From Utricularia gibba (taxonomy: Eukaryota; Streptophyta; Magnoliopsida; Lamiales; Lentibulariaceae), in NCBI GenBank assembly GCA_002189035.1, contig NEEC01000015.1, positions 2,480,001 to 2,544,000 on the forward strand: a DNA stretch of 64,000 nt, given 5' to 3'. A program made the translations under genes and the position numbers. Positions 34,652 to 51,406 of the stretch are shown here, piece by piece (position 1 is the stretch's first letter; each line of letters starts with the position of its first letter). Under the pieces are notes generated by a model. It was not told where the DNA came from, did not search any database, and saw nothing but the letters and a program-made list of their open reading frames with translations.

Positions 34652-35036
34652 TCTTGTTGGCTGAAGGGTGAATGTGCAGCAGCGAGCATCGAACGAAATC
34701 TGAAACGTTTTTGTGATATTTTGCATTCCTTGGCGAAGGCTTGTAGTATGTGTATGAAAACACTGCATTGCTATCTCGTATACGCTTCCTGACGTAATAG
34801 ACAGATGAAGGAAACACTGCTCTTTGGTTTGCAACGTTGATGCCTTGATGACGTAATCATCGGTTTAGCGGCCTTATTGGGCTTGATGAGATGTATCCAG
34901 GCCCGGATTAGTTTCAAGGGCCCAAACTGATGTCTGGTAAAGTGTGCACTGAGGGGGTCATCCTGATAAACCCTTTGGTCGTTCTTCAACCTTAAGCTTT
35001 TGTAGTCTTCTTCCTCTTCGTTGTCGCCGGATCTCA
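34652..35036. promoter_or_regulatory. TFIIA 3' flank and TOC75 promoter
   Basis: 385 bases between tandem genes. TGGGCT and GGCCC motifs occur at about 34877-34925, upstream of the TOC75 start. No coding signal. Confidence 0.5.
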
Positions 35037-38000
35037 ATGGCGTCGTTTGCCGCCGCTCCGGCACATGCCTTGCCCGTATGCCCTGCCCCAGATTCCACTC
35101 GTCGCCGGGCGGTGCCGTCCGCGGCCGCCTCTGTCAGCCCCGCCCCGCCATCCACCAGGCACATTGCGTTATCCAGTCATGTTCTTGCCCCAACAGCCAA
35201 TTTGGCGTCCAATTTCCGAGTACTGTGCTCTTCCAGAGAGCCAAAGCCGTCTAAGGGTTCGCCTTCTGTGCCGAGATTCTTGGTTTCTCCCAAATCTATT
35301 GCCATCACTTCAGCCGCTGGCATTCTCTTCCATGTTGCCAGCCCTGTTCTCAGTAGAATGAGCTTTCTTTCCTTCATCGGCGGTGGAGGTGGTGGGAACG
35401 GTCACGGGGGAAGCGGCGGAGGTGGGGGCGGCGGAAATGGTGGATGGCAGGGCGATGATTACTGGCGTTTTTTATCTCCCCAAGCTGTAGCAAAGGACGA
35501 CGATCCACAGCAAGAGTGGGATTCTCATGGATTGCCGGCCAACATCGTGGTCCAGCTGAATAAACTCAGTGGATTTAAGAAATACAAACTCGGAGAAATA
35601 TTATTCTTTGATCGCAGGCGCGGCTCCACGGTTGGTTCTGAAGATTCTTTCTTTGAGATGGTTTCCTTACGGCCAGGAGGGATTTACACCAAGGCGCAGC
35701 TGCAGAAGGAGCTCGAAACTCTTGCTACGTGCGGAATGTTTGAGAAAGTTGATTTGGAGACGAAAACCAATCCTAATGGTACGATTAACATTACCATCCC
35801 ATTCCTTGAGTCGACATGGCAATCAGCTGATAAGTTCAGATGCATTAATGTGGGACTCATGGCTCAGTCCAAGCCTATTGAAATGGACCCCGATATGACT
35901 GAAAAAGAGAGGCTGGAGTTCTATATGAGCCAAGAGCAAGATTACAGGATGAGAATTGATGGGTCAAGGCCATGCTTATTGTCAACACCTGTGCAAAAGG
36001 AGATCTTGATGATGTTAAGAGACCAGGGGAAAGTGAGTGCAAGACTGCTGCAGAAAATTAGGGACAAGGTGCAGCAGTGGTATCATGAGAATGGATATGC
36101 CTGTGCAAATGTTGTGAACTTTGGGAACCTGAACACAAAAGAAGTGGTTTGTGAAGTGGTGGAGGGTGATATTACGGAAGTGGTTATCCAGTTCCAGGAT
36201 AAACTTGGGAATGTTTGTGAGGGCAATACTCGGTTATCTTTAATAAACAGAGAATTGCCAAAGCAGGTAAGGAAACATTCAGTTATCCTCTTTGCTCGTG
36301 CTTGCGGCACATATATTTTTTGTATGTTTTTCTCATTGGACGTATGTTTATGGTGCGTTTACTTTTGATTTTGTGACAGCTTTCCCCAGGGCTAGTTTTT
36401 AATATTGAGGCAGGGAAGCAAGCACTGAGAAATATCAATTCACTTGGGCTTTTCTCCAACATCGAGGTTAATCCACGTCCCGATGAGCAGAATGAGGGAG
36501 GTATTATCGTGGAAATAAAGCTGAAGGAGCTGGAACAGAAGTCTGCCGAAGTTAGTACTGAGTGGAGTCTTGTTCCAGGCCGTGGTGGCCGTCCTACACT
36601 GGTATGCTACCCAAAGCATATTTCTTTTATGTTATATCAGGTTTATTTTTCTGGAAAACAGCTTTTTGATTTCTCTCGTGTTGTGAATTCTGATCAGGCT
36701 TCAATCCAGCCTGGTGGAACTGTTTCCTTTGAGCATCGTAATATCAACGGCTTGAACAGGTCACTTCTTGGTTCTGTAACCACCAGTAATTTCCTCAATC
36801 CCCAGGTGATTAATTTATTTTTCTATTCACTATTTTAGGAGGAAATCGCCCCATATAATGTTCTTTTGAAAAACATTACTTTTATTCCTTTTTCTTATTT
36901 ATTTATATCTTCATATAGGATGATCTTGCATTCAAGTTAGAGTATGTCCACCCTTATGTTGATGGCATATACAATCCTCGAGACCGTACATTTAAAGCTA
37001 GCTGCTTCAATAGTAGAAAGCTGAGCCCAGTTTTCACCGGTGGACCTGGAATTGAAGAAGTTCCCCCTATTTGGGTCGACAGAATGGGGCTGAAAGCCAA
37101 TGTCACTGAGGTTTGTGAAACATATTTATGAAATGAACCCAGTTATAACTGGGAGAAAAATAGAGTTTTGATGGTCTTTAGAGTGAAAATTGAACATCTT
37201 CCTCCCTGTTCAGAACTTTACTCGTCACAGCAAATTTACATGCGGGGTTGTCATGGAGGAGATAACAACACGTGATGAGAGCAGCCATATTTCTTCAAAC
37301 GGACAGAGAGTATTACCAAGTGGTGGGTGAGTGCAGATGGGCCACCCACTACACTTAGTGGCACTGGAGTAGATCAAATGGTGTTTCTCCAAGCTAATAT
37401 CACTCGTGATAATACAAAGTTTGTAAACGGTGCAATAGTTGGAGAGCGAAATGTATTCCAGGTAATTGAAATGGATTTCATGTTGCTTAGTCTTATCTCC
37501 CGTTTTCTCTTCAATGGAATAGCCTCTGCAAGCTTTCTATTACGACATGAATTATTTAAAAAGTATTTAGATGAACTTTTTTGTGGAGGGGGTGAACTTT
37601 AGATGAAGTGGAGGCATCAAAAAACTATATTTGGCATGTTGCCTTTTTTGTGTTCAAAATGGAGCCGGTCTGGATCTATATCTGATTCTGATCTCGTGCA
37701 CTTTCTTTTTACTTATAGATCCCAAATGGTTTCTACTGCAGTTGATATTTAGGTGTACTGCCTCCTTTTTTTTTCCTACTGCAGCTTGACCAAGGAGTTG
37801 GAATAGGGAGCCGGTATCCTGTTTTTAACCGCCACCAGTTGACGTTAACTAAGTTTCTCCAATTGCTGGATGTACAAGAAGGTGCTGGGAAGCCACCTCC
37901 CCCTGTCTTGGTCCTTCATGCGCATTATGGTGGTTGTGTTGGTGATCTTCCCAGCTATGATGCATTCACACTTGGTGGGCCTTATTCCGTCCGGGTTATA

Positions 38001-38411
38001 ACATGGGAGAGTTGGGGGCTGCAAGAAACATTTTAGAGGTATCCATCGTTTTTCTGCCCTTGAATCAATTCATTGAAACGCATCATTGTTTTTTGGTATG
38101 TTTAAACAAGCGCAAGGACTTTTCATATTCTGTGACCATTTACCTGTCTGGTTTGCTTTGCTTTGGTGCAGCTTGCCGCGGAACTGAGGGTACCTGTGAA
38201 GAACACCCATGCTTACGTTTTCGCAGAGCATGGTAATGATCTTGGAAGTTCAAAGGACGTCAAAGGCAACCCCACAGAGGTATACAGGAGAGTAGGCCAC
38301 GGCTCCTCCTATGGAATCGGTGCGAAGTTAGGATTAGTTCGTGTGGAGTATGCAGTGGATCACAACTCAGGTACCGGCGCCTTTTTCTTTCGGTTTGGCG
38401 AGAGGTTCTAA
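35037..38411 (+). CDS. TOC75: Chloroplast protein-import channel TOC75 (TOC75-III), with two apparent frameshifts
   Basis: Seven predicted exons: 35037-36266, 36380-36601, 36698-36805, 36919-37110, 37214-37461, 37785-38038, 38172-38411. A bipartite transit peptide ends in a poly-Gly stretch (about residues 120-142), the hallmark of TOC75-III. Then come POTRA domains (about 170-450) and a 16-strand beta-barrel with SIQPGGTVSFEHRNI, FTGGPGIEEVPPIWVD, CVGDLPSYDAFTLGGPYSVR and the last beta-strand FFFRFGERF. It is the outer-envelope Omp85 channel of the TOC complex. Two breaks occur: at the GGG 37325-37327 (needed for SGGVSADGPPTTLSG) and at the GGG 37993-37995 (needed for YSVRGYNMGELGAARN). One extra G at each site makes both exons multiples of three and gives 831 residues, close to the usual 809-820. 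Confidence 0.95.
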
Positions 38412-38853
38412 GCAGCAGCTCCGGTTTTTCTCCTTGAGTCCGTCCATCTTTCAGTTTTTCTCATTCTCGGATGGTGACATAACTTAAGTTTGATGAGTAG
38501 CAGCATGTTCTCAAGTGAAGAATAAAATATAGGCTCTGTTTGCTCTTGCGAATACGACGAATTTAGAAGGGAAATGATTAGATTCAAGGATGATATAACA
38601 CGCCTGTACGAAAATGGAGAGTTTGCCATCTTGGTGTTAAATGAAGAAACCATTCATGGCCATGTGGTAGAGGTAAATTTTCACTTTTCAGGATCAAGTG
38701 GTTAACGATGACCTGGTGGAATCTCAACGGTAATGCCAAAATTTAGTCCAAAAAGTAGACTTGATGGCTTAATCCAGACACAACCGTGGTGCAGATGAAC
38801 TGCAACAGTCGAAGGCTACTTAGTTGGGTTCCAAATACAACAGCATCTCTATT
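38412..38853. other. Convergent 3' spacer
   Basis: Holds the 3' UTRs of TOC75 (+) and the DUF642 gene (-). No coding signal or repeat was seen. Confidence 0.5.
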
Positions 38854-40170
38854 TCAGACCTTGGAAACTGGGAAAACACTAACTTCATCAAGAACGGGGC
38901 CACATAGAGTGCCATAGTCACGGATCCTCGTATGATAGAATGAGCTAAAGAAGGTGAGCCTTGTTCTATAGGATGTTGCTGTGAACTGAAAACTGTAAGT
39001 GGCGGACTTCCCTTCTCCACTCGACTTGAAGGGAGCCTTCATAACAGCTTTAGCAGCAAAGGCTTCCACCATCATGGATCCATGGCATCCATTTTTGGCA
39101 TCACCCACCATGAAGGAGAGCCTATAGACTTTGTTGGGAACAGTTCTGATGACTTGAGCTATGGCACTCTCTCGTCCAGCAACTAATTCAACAGCAGATT
39201 TACCCGATGGCACATTGAAATGCTTCGCATCAATGAACTTCACAGCCTTGAGTGATTCCACGATCCATCCAGGTAGAGGAGAGATTGAGTCTTGCTGCTT
39301 AGGGGGTAGCAGGATGCCATGGGAAGAGTTGGCGAGCAAATGAGGGCCATCTTCAAATCCGTTGTTTTTCACCAAGTTTCCTGCAGTTACAACACCAAGG
39401 TAAATCATCCTGTTCTGAATCTCAAATAACTGCATCAACTTCAGTAACGCAACACAAGTAGCAGAAGAAGACTAGGTTTTCCAAGAAAGCAAAACCTTTT
39501 GAGGGTGTGGAAGACAAAAGTTGCTTGATAGCAACTGCATCCAGTAAAGGGCCGCAAGCAGGATTCTCTTGCATTCCAGGATTGTGAAAAATAATCTTCA
39601 CTGAATCCGAATTGGCTTGAAATCCCCAAGCATAAGTGTCTCCACCATTGCTGGAATACAGCGTTTGCAGAGGAAGCTCCCCTGTTTGTGGGGGAACTGA
39701 TACTCTCAAAACCTCATCCTGCGCACAAGTTCTTGACGCACCAAAAGTCAGGACATAAAAGGAACCCTTCTTCACAGGGATGGTCTGAGAGATTGACGCC
39801 TCGTTCCCAAGGCGCACGGCGTGGACCCCATGAGCAACAGCAAAGTACATTCCTCCAGGCTGTGGGCCGCCGGAGATGTACTCCACAAGACCGCTTATTT
39901 CCCATTTGGGCAGAGAGTTTTTGCGAAGGAGCACTGTTCTGTTCAAATCTTTCGGCTTTGGCGCCTCTTCAAAATTCCCATTTGGCAGGAGCCCTGAAAA
40001 ATAAGCACGTGCATGGCCGCAGCTAAAATTCCGTAAAGAGAGCAGATCTGTGCCTGCGCGAAAAAATGAAAAACGCTGAAGCTGAAATGGCTACCTTCCA
40101 GGGGGGTGAGAGCTGACCCAGTAACCGCAAGGCAGACAAAAACCCAGAAAATAACCCTCAACGCCGCCAT
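38854..40170 (-). CDS. DUF642 cell-wall protein (BIIDXI family)
   Basis: Three predicted exons on the minus strand: 40170-40095, 39993-39496, 39380-38854. Phases agree, giving 366 residues. A signal peptide (about residues 1-21) is followed by two galactose-binding-like DUF642 domains. The first starts LLPNGNFEEAPKP and has PKWEISGLVEYISGG and VPVPxG-like GMYFAVAHGVHAVRLGNEAS. The second starts GNLVKNNGFEDGP and has PLPGWIVESLKAVKFID and HFNVPSGKSAVELVAG, ending CGPVLDEVSV. Paired Cys residues near the end of each domain are conserved. Proteins of this family are apoplastic and can modulate pectin methylesterase activity. A TATAAA sits 70 bases upstream of the start (40245-40240). Confidence 0.92.
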
Positions 40171-40880
40171 AGAGACCAAAGAAATGCCGGAAGAATCCCC
40201 CAAACAAGCACATCCGAGGGTTGAGCGTGGTTCCCTCCATTTATAGCAGGGAGGGGGGAGCGCCCCATGTGAGAGAGAGAAGAACAGTGAAAAGGAAAGA
40301 GGTCGGAGCTCAGAAGCCGACAGAATTATGGGCTTTGTAGTAGCAGTAGCAGCAGCTCCTCGAGAGTTGATGATATCCCGCGGCGCATTTTGAAATTAAA
40401 TACCAAAAGAATAATTGAATCGGTGAGTGGAGGCATTGAGAAAAGCTGATGGGCGGTTTATGTGTGGGCAGGCAGCTCCCATGTGATGGACATAAATTCA
40501 ATGCATTGTTCCAAGATTGGTTGTTTTCATTGATTCCATCAACTGCCCCACGAAGCTGAGCCTGCTCCCCGATCACCGCTCTTGGTCACCATGAATATGA
40601 TCTGGGGGGCTCGACATACCTTATCGTGCATACAGAATTGATGATGTCAATCACCTTTCAACTAAACAGGAAACTGTTGGCAGGTCACAAACAACTGCTT
40701 CTACTCAACACTATACAATAACAATTGCACCATATCTGAGCATCCCTTTTATCAGTTATGTTGCTTGTGAGGCAGGGAAGAGAGGCATCTAGCATCCTTG
40801 AATTACTTCGGAATCTTCTTTGCTTCCCAGGCTTACATCTGCATGAACCTGGGGTGCATATGTGAATAGAAGAGTAGGCC
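40171..40880. other. DUF642 promoter and FRA10AC1-like 3' flank
   Basis: Upstream region of the DUF642 gene, with a GA-rich stretch at 40271-40283 and the TATA box above, then the 3' flank of the FRA10AC1-like gene. No coding signal was seen. Confidence 0.45.
40240..40245 (-). promoter_or_regulatory. TATA box of the DUF642 gene
   Basis: TATAAA on the minus strand, 70 bases upstream of the start codon, which leaves room for a short leader of about 40 bases. Confidence 0.6.
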
Positions 40881-43316
40881 TCAAGGAAACATTCCTTGCA
40901 TATACACATCGAAGCTCTCGCCGTCTGCGTTCGGAGATGAAGTGGAACCCTTGCTTGCTGGTATTACAGGGAGGAAGGAAGTAAGTTTGATGAGCTTGGC
41001 AGATATGGGAGTATGGAATTGAGATGCAATGACCCAACTTGGTTAAACTGCGCCTGAAACATAAACTCTAAATGAAGAACCAGGAGATATGGAGGTGTCA
41101 GTACCATATGTTCCGTCTTCAGTTCTTCCTTGCTTGGTTTGCATGTCTTCATCGCTGTCAGACCGATTCCTGAAAGATGCCTAGACAGAATGAGTCATTG
41201 GTTGAAAAACTTCTCTGGATTCTTTGTAATCATCACCTTTTCCTTTGTTGCTTTTCATTCCCCTTTTGTTTCAAGTTTTCCTTCTCCTTCTTTTTCTTGT
41301 AATAAAGCTTCTCTGCACATCTGTTTCAAGGAAAAGCTCTGTTTAACTCTAAATTGCCTAGAGAACAACCATAAGATTTTTTTTCTTAAGGCCACTTCAG
41401 TGAAGATTAGACTAAATGAAAATTAACTAAGAAAACGCCACTCACTCACCTCTCGCACGCCACTAATTTCACCAAAGCCTGTTTGTTTTCACCAGCTTCT
41501 TGATAGGAAAAGTTCACCTGTATTGGGAAGGCTTAGCAAGAAACCATCGCTACAATCTGAAGCTTTAAAAGATAGAATAAAGAGTGACCCTCAAGATATT
41601 TGTGTGAGAGAAGACTTAATTCTAATAGCAAGTCATAAAATAACAGATAGATTCAACCAGAACTTGCCTCGTAGCTAGACAAAGAATCTTTACAATTGCA
41701 GTGCTTATTGCCACATTCAAACTGCCCTAAAAAGAATATGGTCAGCCAGGGTTAGAGCCTTGTCTGTGATATCATGTGAGCCTCTTAGTAGTTCCCGCAG
41801 ATTGACAGCAATCAAACAGAATAAAGAAATCACACTAACATTCTATTCCTTTGAACCAACATGGCTGTGAATTCTGTGAAAGGGATCATACTCTTTAGAA
41901 GAAATGGCCTTAAATTTGCAAAAAGCCAGACTCACTAAAAGTTTGTTCCAACAAGTGAATACAAATACTACATAATTCAGGGAGCACAGAGGTAAAAAAA
42001 CCATTCTTGGAAACATACTATTATTGAGCAGTTCAGGGAATTGTCGATCCTTGCTATCTTACATGCTCTTGTTGAGAAGGAACAAATGCCAGAGAAAGAC
42101 TAAAAACTTGCACGCAAGTGGACCGTACCTTTCCCAGATATTACCTCCTTTTCAGTTCTCCATCTCAGCCCAATCTAAATTGACATCAATCCTTAGATTG
42201 GCTAACATTAAATCATATATATGTTTTGAAACACTGATACCTTTCCAGCCTTGTAATGAGACATGTCAGCTATGCAGTATCTTTGATAAGTTAAGAGAAA
42301 AAAAATCGCATATTATGTTCTTCTACGTTTCAGCACAATTAATGCATACGAAGGGCCATTCCATAAAACATATAATCTTAGTTCAAGTTTGTAGGAATGT
42401 ACAACGGTGATGCTTTAAAGGATACTCTTTAAAGAGCTTATCATAGTAGCGTTTAACCAGCTTTTGCTCCCAAGAAGGATTCAAGTCATCTTCTTCAGTC
42501 CTTATGAACCTTACAATAAAATAACATGCTCAAAAAACTGAGCTACAAGGGAGGAAGACAACCGCAAATGATGGAAAGCACATATATACCATCTACAAAA
42601 CACGGATCTTGACACTCTAACTCACACTTACATTTTTTAATATTTTCAATTATTACACTCTCTGTACGCCATAAATGACTTCACAATCAAATACTCAGAT
42701 CAGTTTGATAATCAGAATATGGAAGGGTGAAACGAAATTGAAATGCATGTCTTGCCCAAACATCACTTGCCTATCTCATTTCGAAAATTATGTACATGAA
42801 AACAAGGGATTAAATAATAACCTACCGATATCCTTCTCTAAGGGTGTCCTGATCAGTTTTAATCGGCAATGCTTCTCCAGCAACTGCTTGCTTCCCATAA
42901 TAACTAACTGCAAGCAAAGAGAATTGATTAAAGGTTCAAACTTTCAAGTCAAATGTTTAAAGATTTCACTGAGTTGAAATTCAATTAGGCATCTTATTTC
43001 CCACAGAAAACTGAGCACCAGACTAAATCCCCAGCAACTAAATACATTCCAACAGGAGGAAATTTCGAGGTTGGACATGTTCCTGGAGAATAAATACTTA
43101 AAATACTAACTGTAATCATTCAAAAACTTCTTGTGGCGATCGTAAGCGTTGAGGCCTCGAATATGATCCTGATACTGCCTGCAAACCCACAGAAAGACAA
43201 AACTCAAAATACTCCGTTCAGACTCCCCTTTAAATCATCGGTAAGAAAGCCCGCGTACCGTTTTCTAGCTTCATTGTCGAAAATCTCTTGCCTCAGAGCC
43301 CTGAATGAAGAAGCCA
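40881..43316 (-). CDS. FRA10AC1-like nuclear protein, eleven small exons
   Basis: The start at 43316 gives MASSFRALRQEIFDNEARKR. Small exons follow near 43180-43110, 42905-42824, 42512-42427, 42283-42240, 42175-42128, 41730-41668, 41517-41450, 41320-41237, 41169-41105 and 40957-40881. The last five fit each other's phase exactly. Products in order: YQDHIRGLNAYDRHKKFLND, YYGKQAVAGEALPIKTDQ, RTEEDDLNPSWEQKLVKRYY, KLFKEYCIADMSHYKAGK, GLRWRTEKEVISGKG, QFECGNKHC, VNFSYQEAGENKQALVKL, CAEKLYYKKKKEKE. These are the conserved blocks of FRA10AC1, a protein associated with the spliceosome in humans. The Cys pairs (CGNKHC, then CERC) suggest a zinc-binding fold. One intron (41667-41518) begins GCAAGT, a GC-AG intron. 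No exon is long enough to show up as an ORF. Confidence 0.82.
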
Positions 43317-44632
43317 TCCCCCCTGCTTCTCAACTTCCTTCCGATTTCTGTTTATCGACGGATCAAGAATCGTTTTTTAATTTTATTTGGATCGGCCCAC
43401 TACCCATCCGTAAATAGTAAGTATATATACAGGCAAGTTAGATGGGCCCACATCCCTTATGTTCACATTATCCAAATTTATTTTTTCGGATCAAATCACA
43501 CTTTCCCTCGGACCGCCCGTCTCACAGGCTCCTCTGGTCTCATATGCTCGACCTCGTCTCCGTCGGCGCATTTCGGCAACTACTCACCAGGAAACCGCCG
43601 GAGAAACCTAGAATCACCGGCAGTTTTTCCGATGAGCGTTGTTAGTGCTGCTCGGAAACGTTATGGGCAAATCGCCGTCTGGGCAATAAAGTAACATGAA
43701 TCCAAAACGAGAAACAGAAAAAACATGAGTGGAGCTGCTTCGAGGTCTGATGCTGAAGGTCATTCATGACAGGAGCAGGTGAAACTAGACGAGGAAATTA
43801 AGATGATAAAAAGACGACCTTTCTTGTGATGCATTTGTTACATCAGAGCACTGCATAAGGTTCTCCACCGGCTCCCAATTATTCGCAGCCTCCGACCACC
43901 CTCGCCTTTCCATCAGATCACTCACCATTTTATGAGAGGCTGAACTTGACCATACTTCTATCATTTGCAGATTCCCCAAGCAATGCCCACATCGGAATAA
44001 CCGATTAACATTAAAAGGATAAGCAAGTCGTCACCTTTCGAACGCGCAGTCTTCGAACCGCTTCGATCTCGTAGTACCCAGAAGCGGGATTCAACTTTTC
44101 ACCGTCGGCGGCATCATCAGAATTCTCTTCTTCTCCGTCTTCCTCTTCGGCGAGTCCCAATTGGTCGAAGTTGCTGGTAGTCGCCTTCTGTACTCCTTTT
44201 TCACTCCTTTGACACACTCTGTATAATCGCGCTGTTTCTCACTCCATAAACTAGTAGCAGAAGGGTCTACGTCGGTGGCCAAGGCCACACATCTCCGGGG
44301 ATGGAGCGAGGAGAGACGTTCGTCTATGACAGACTTCTCCACGTCAAATTCTCCGGCGATGCCCCCGCCAGCCCGCCAAAAAGCAAAGCTTATTACCAAT
44401 GACGATGCTGCTGGTTATGGGAATGATCTCATTTTAAGATTCTTTTACAATCGATGCGGGTCTCAAGTGACTCGCGTTTCGAGTTTCAGTCGAGCTCAAC
44501 TCCAAGAGCCGCCAACGAGCAAGTTTTTCTTCGTATACAGGAAATGTGCAAAGAACCCCATTTTGTATTTACTTCCATCAAACAAGGAACGCGAATCAAA
44601 TTTTGTACACACTATGACAGAAGCAAATCTGC
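43317..44632. other. Spacer between FRA10AC1-like and XPT genes
   Basis: Contains the FRA10AC1-like promoter, an LHP1-like chromodomain remnant (43785-44217, separate entry) and the XPT 3' flank. Other open frames here (43305-43694 plus, 44275-44733 plus, 44091-44399 minus) have no recognisable product. Confidence 0.45.
43785..44217 (-). pseudogene. Truncated LHP1/TFL2-like chromodomain gene remnant
   Basis: Reading from 44217 on the minus strand: an acidic leader (Glu/Asp-rich), then KLNPASGYYEIEAVRRLRVRK, the start of the LHP1 chromodomain, up to a GTGACG donor-like site. After about 60 bases comes GWSEAANNWEPVENLMQCSD, the second half of the same chromodomain. The join between the halves is damaged: the expected GKVQYLIKWR is replaced by a distorted stretch without a proper acceptor. 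No hinge or chromoshadow domain follows before the next gene. Intact LHP1 reads H3K27me3 in Polycomb silencing. I infer a partial, decayed duplicate; a rapidly evolving short gene is the alternative. Confidence 0.6.
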
Positions 44633-45862
44633 CTAATTCTCCTTCTGCTGCTCTGGCTGCGGCTGCTTCTTCACGCTGGCTTGAGAATACAGAAACGTCC
44701 CAAAGATTGCAATGGCGGATCCCAAGGCATTGAGGGGCCTTACAGGATTTCGGAATACCAGAATGGTGGCGATGATAACCACAACTCTCTTCATGGTGTT
44801 CCCAATTGAGAATGTCAGTGGACTTATGTCATCAAGTGCCTCGTAAGAGGACTGGTTGTAGAGGTGGTAAAATATCCCTGACACCATCACCCACAGATAA
44901 AATTTGGAGGGTTCACCAATGGTTTCAATGGCTTTATTGAATCCGGATACCCATTGAGATCCTTCAACGTATATCGCCACAGGAAACAGATAAACCAGAG
45001 ACAGTATACTGATCCAGCCGTATAGATTGAGGCCATTTACTTGTTTGAAGCTTTGCAAGCTCTTCTTGGAGAAGATATTGCGTAGCACAAATCCAACATT
45101 GCTGATCATAGCACCCCATAGTCCCTCAAAGTTGAAGGAGACTTCAGTTATTGCAGCCAAGGAGCAACCAAAGACAATTGGGAGGATTGAGAGCCACACT
45201 TTCAGAGGATATGAATCTCCCAGAAACGAAGAGAAGATAACTGAAAACACAGGCTCAGCTGACTTTATGACATGAGTGAAAGAAACAGCCACTTTTGAAA
45301 ATGAAACACATGCAGAGATATGGCCTATTGTGTGGAAAAGTGCAGGTCCAAGAAGTGCAAGAATGAAGGACCTGTCAATTTTCGGGCATGGCTGGAGTTT
45401 CAGAGACCAGAGCACAAGCATCCACACAGACCCACAGAACAGCTGAAACGAAGCTAGAAGCCAAGGATACGGGAAAACAATCAACACCTTCTTATTGTAG
45501 ATGTTAAAGATTATGTTGTGGATATACCAGAGCCCGAAAACAACAGCTAGTTTCAAACTCTTGCTTGGCTTCGATTCATCGCTCCCGCCATCTGAGCTGC
45601 TGGATTCTTGAGGGATCTCAGAGGAGGCCCTCGGTCTGTGGCATCCCACAATTTTTTTCCCAAAATTGGATCTTGATTCACGAATCAAGCGAAGAGGGGA
45701 CAACCCACAACTGGGATTTGAAAGAGGAAGAATTGAGTGACGAAACTGGGACCGGGCACAAGAATTAGGATTCAGAAGTAAACCGCCATCAGCTACACGA
45801 TTTCTGCAGCTGAGCTTGCAGAAGCTCACATTTGAGAAGGGGAGAAGGGTCGTGACGAGCAT
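44633..45862 (-). CDS. XPT: Xylulose 5-phosphate/phosphate translocator, plastid inner envelope
   Basis: A single intact exon of 409 codons. A Ser/Arg-rich transit peptide (about residues 1-95) is followed by a drug/metabolite-transporter-fold domain with eight to ten membrane segments. Diagnostic blocks are GLWYIHNIIFNIYNKKVL, FPYPWLLASFQLFCGS, ALFHTIGHISACVSFSKVAV, FTHVIKSAEPVFSVIFSS, GAMISNVGFVLRNIFSKKSL, FYHLYNQSSYEALDDISPLT and FSIGNTMKRVVVIIATILVF. The motif set (IHNI, LQSFKQVNGLNLYG) favours XPT over GPT or PPT. Like Arabidopsis XPT it lacks introns. It exchanges pentose phosphates, triose phosphates and phosphate between plastid and cytosol. Confidence 0.94.
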   Translation of the reverse strand: MLVTTLLPFSNVSFCKLSCRNRVADGGLLLNPNSCARSQFRHSILPLSNPSCGLSPLRLIRESRSNFGKKIVGCHRPRASSEIPQESSSSDGGSDESKPSKSLKLAVVFGLWYIHNIIFNIYNKKVLIVFPYPWLLASFQLFCGSVWMLVLWSLKLQPCPKIDRSFILALLGPALFHTIGHISACVSFSKVAVSFTHVIKSAEPVFSVIFSSFLGDSYPLKVWLSILPIVFGCSLAAITEVSFNFEGLWGAMISNVGFVLRNIFSKKSLQSFKQVNGLNLYGWISILSLVYLFPVAIYVEGSQWVSGFNKAIETIGEPSKFYLWVMVSGIFYHLYNQSSYEALDDISPLTFSIGNTMKRVVVIIATILVFRNPVRPLNALGSAIAIFGTFLYSQASVKKQPQPEQQKEN

Positions 45863-46457
45863 ATTTTCCGATTCGGGTTCAGATGCTCTCCCAACGCAAG
45901 CAGTCAGTCACTCCAGACGCTCCTCAGCTCACGAGTTTTTTTTCACCGTTTTGACTGGTTCAAAATCAACTCATATCCCAGAATCTGTGGAGAAAATCAG
46001 GCAAGGACATCCCCCACAAATTTAAAATTCACAAAATTCATCCATTGAAGTGATGTTCAATCTCCCGAAAGGGGATGTACACATGGAGGTTTCCCGTCTG
46101 AGCTTGTGTTTTTCTGCCTACCTTTTTGTTTGGAGTTTTCGATAGCCTGGAATTGATTCGTTTGTACAGAAAGACAAACGGGAAAGCACTCAACATTATT
46201 AAAATCACAAGACAACGAAGGGCTGTTGCTGCAGGTAGCATAAGCTACAGAGACTGTTCACTTTTTTATGTGCACTACTCGACGTATCTGAGGCTAAGAG
46301 ATGACAAAAATGAGACTGTAAAGAGCACCATTCATCTGGGCGTTGGAGAAAGCAGCAAGGCCTCCAAGCTTGTGGGTATATATATGCTCTTAAAAGATTG
46401 AGCTGAATATGCATTGCATCGGAACCGGAGAATAACATGCGGGTATCTGGAGCATTT
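45863..46457. other. XPT promoter and SEC23 3' flank
   Basis: Spacer between tandem genes on the minus strand. No coding signal. A few weak open frames were ignored. Confidence 0.5.
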
Positions 46458-51406
<4,949 letters not shown>

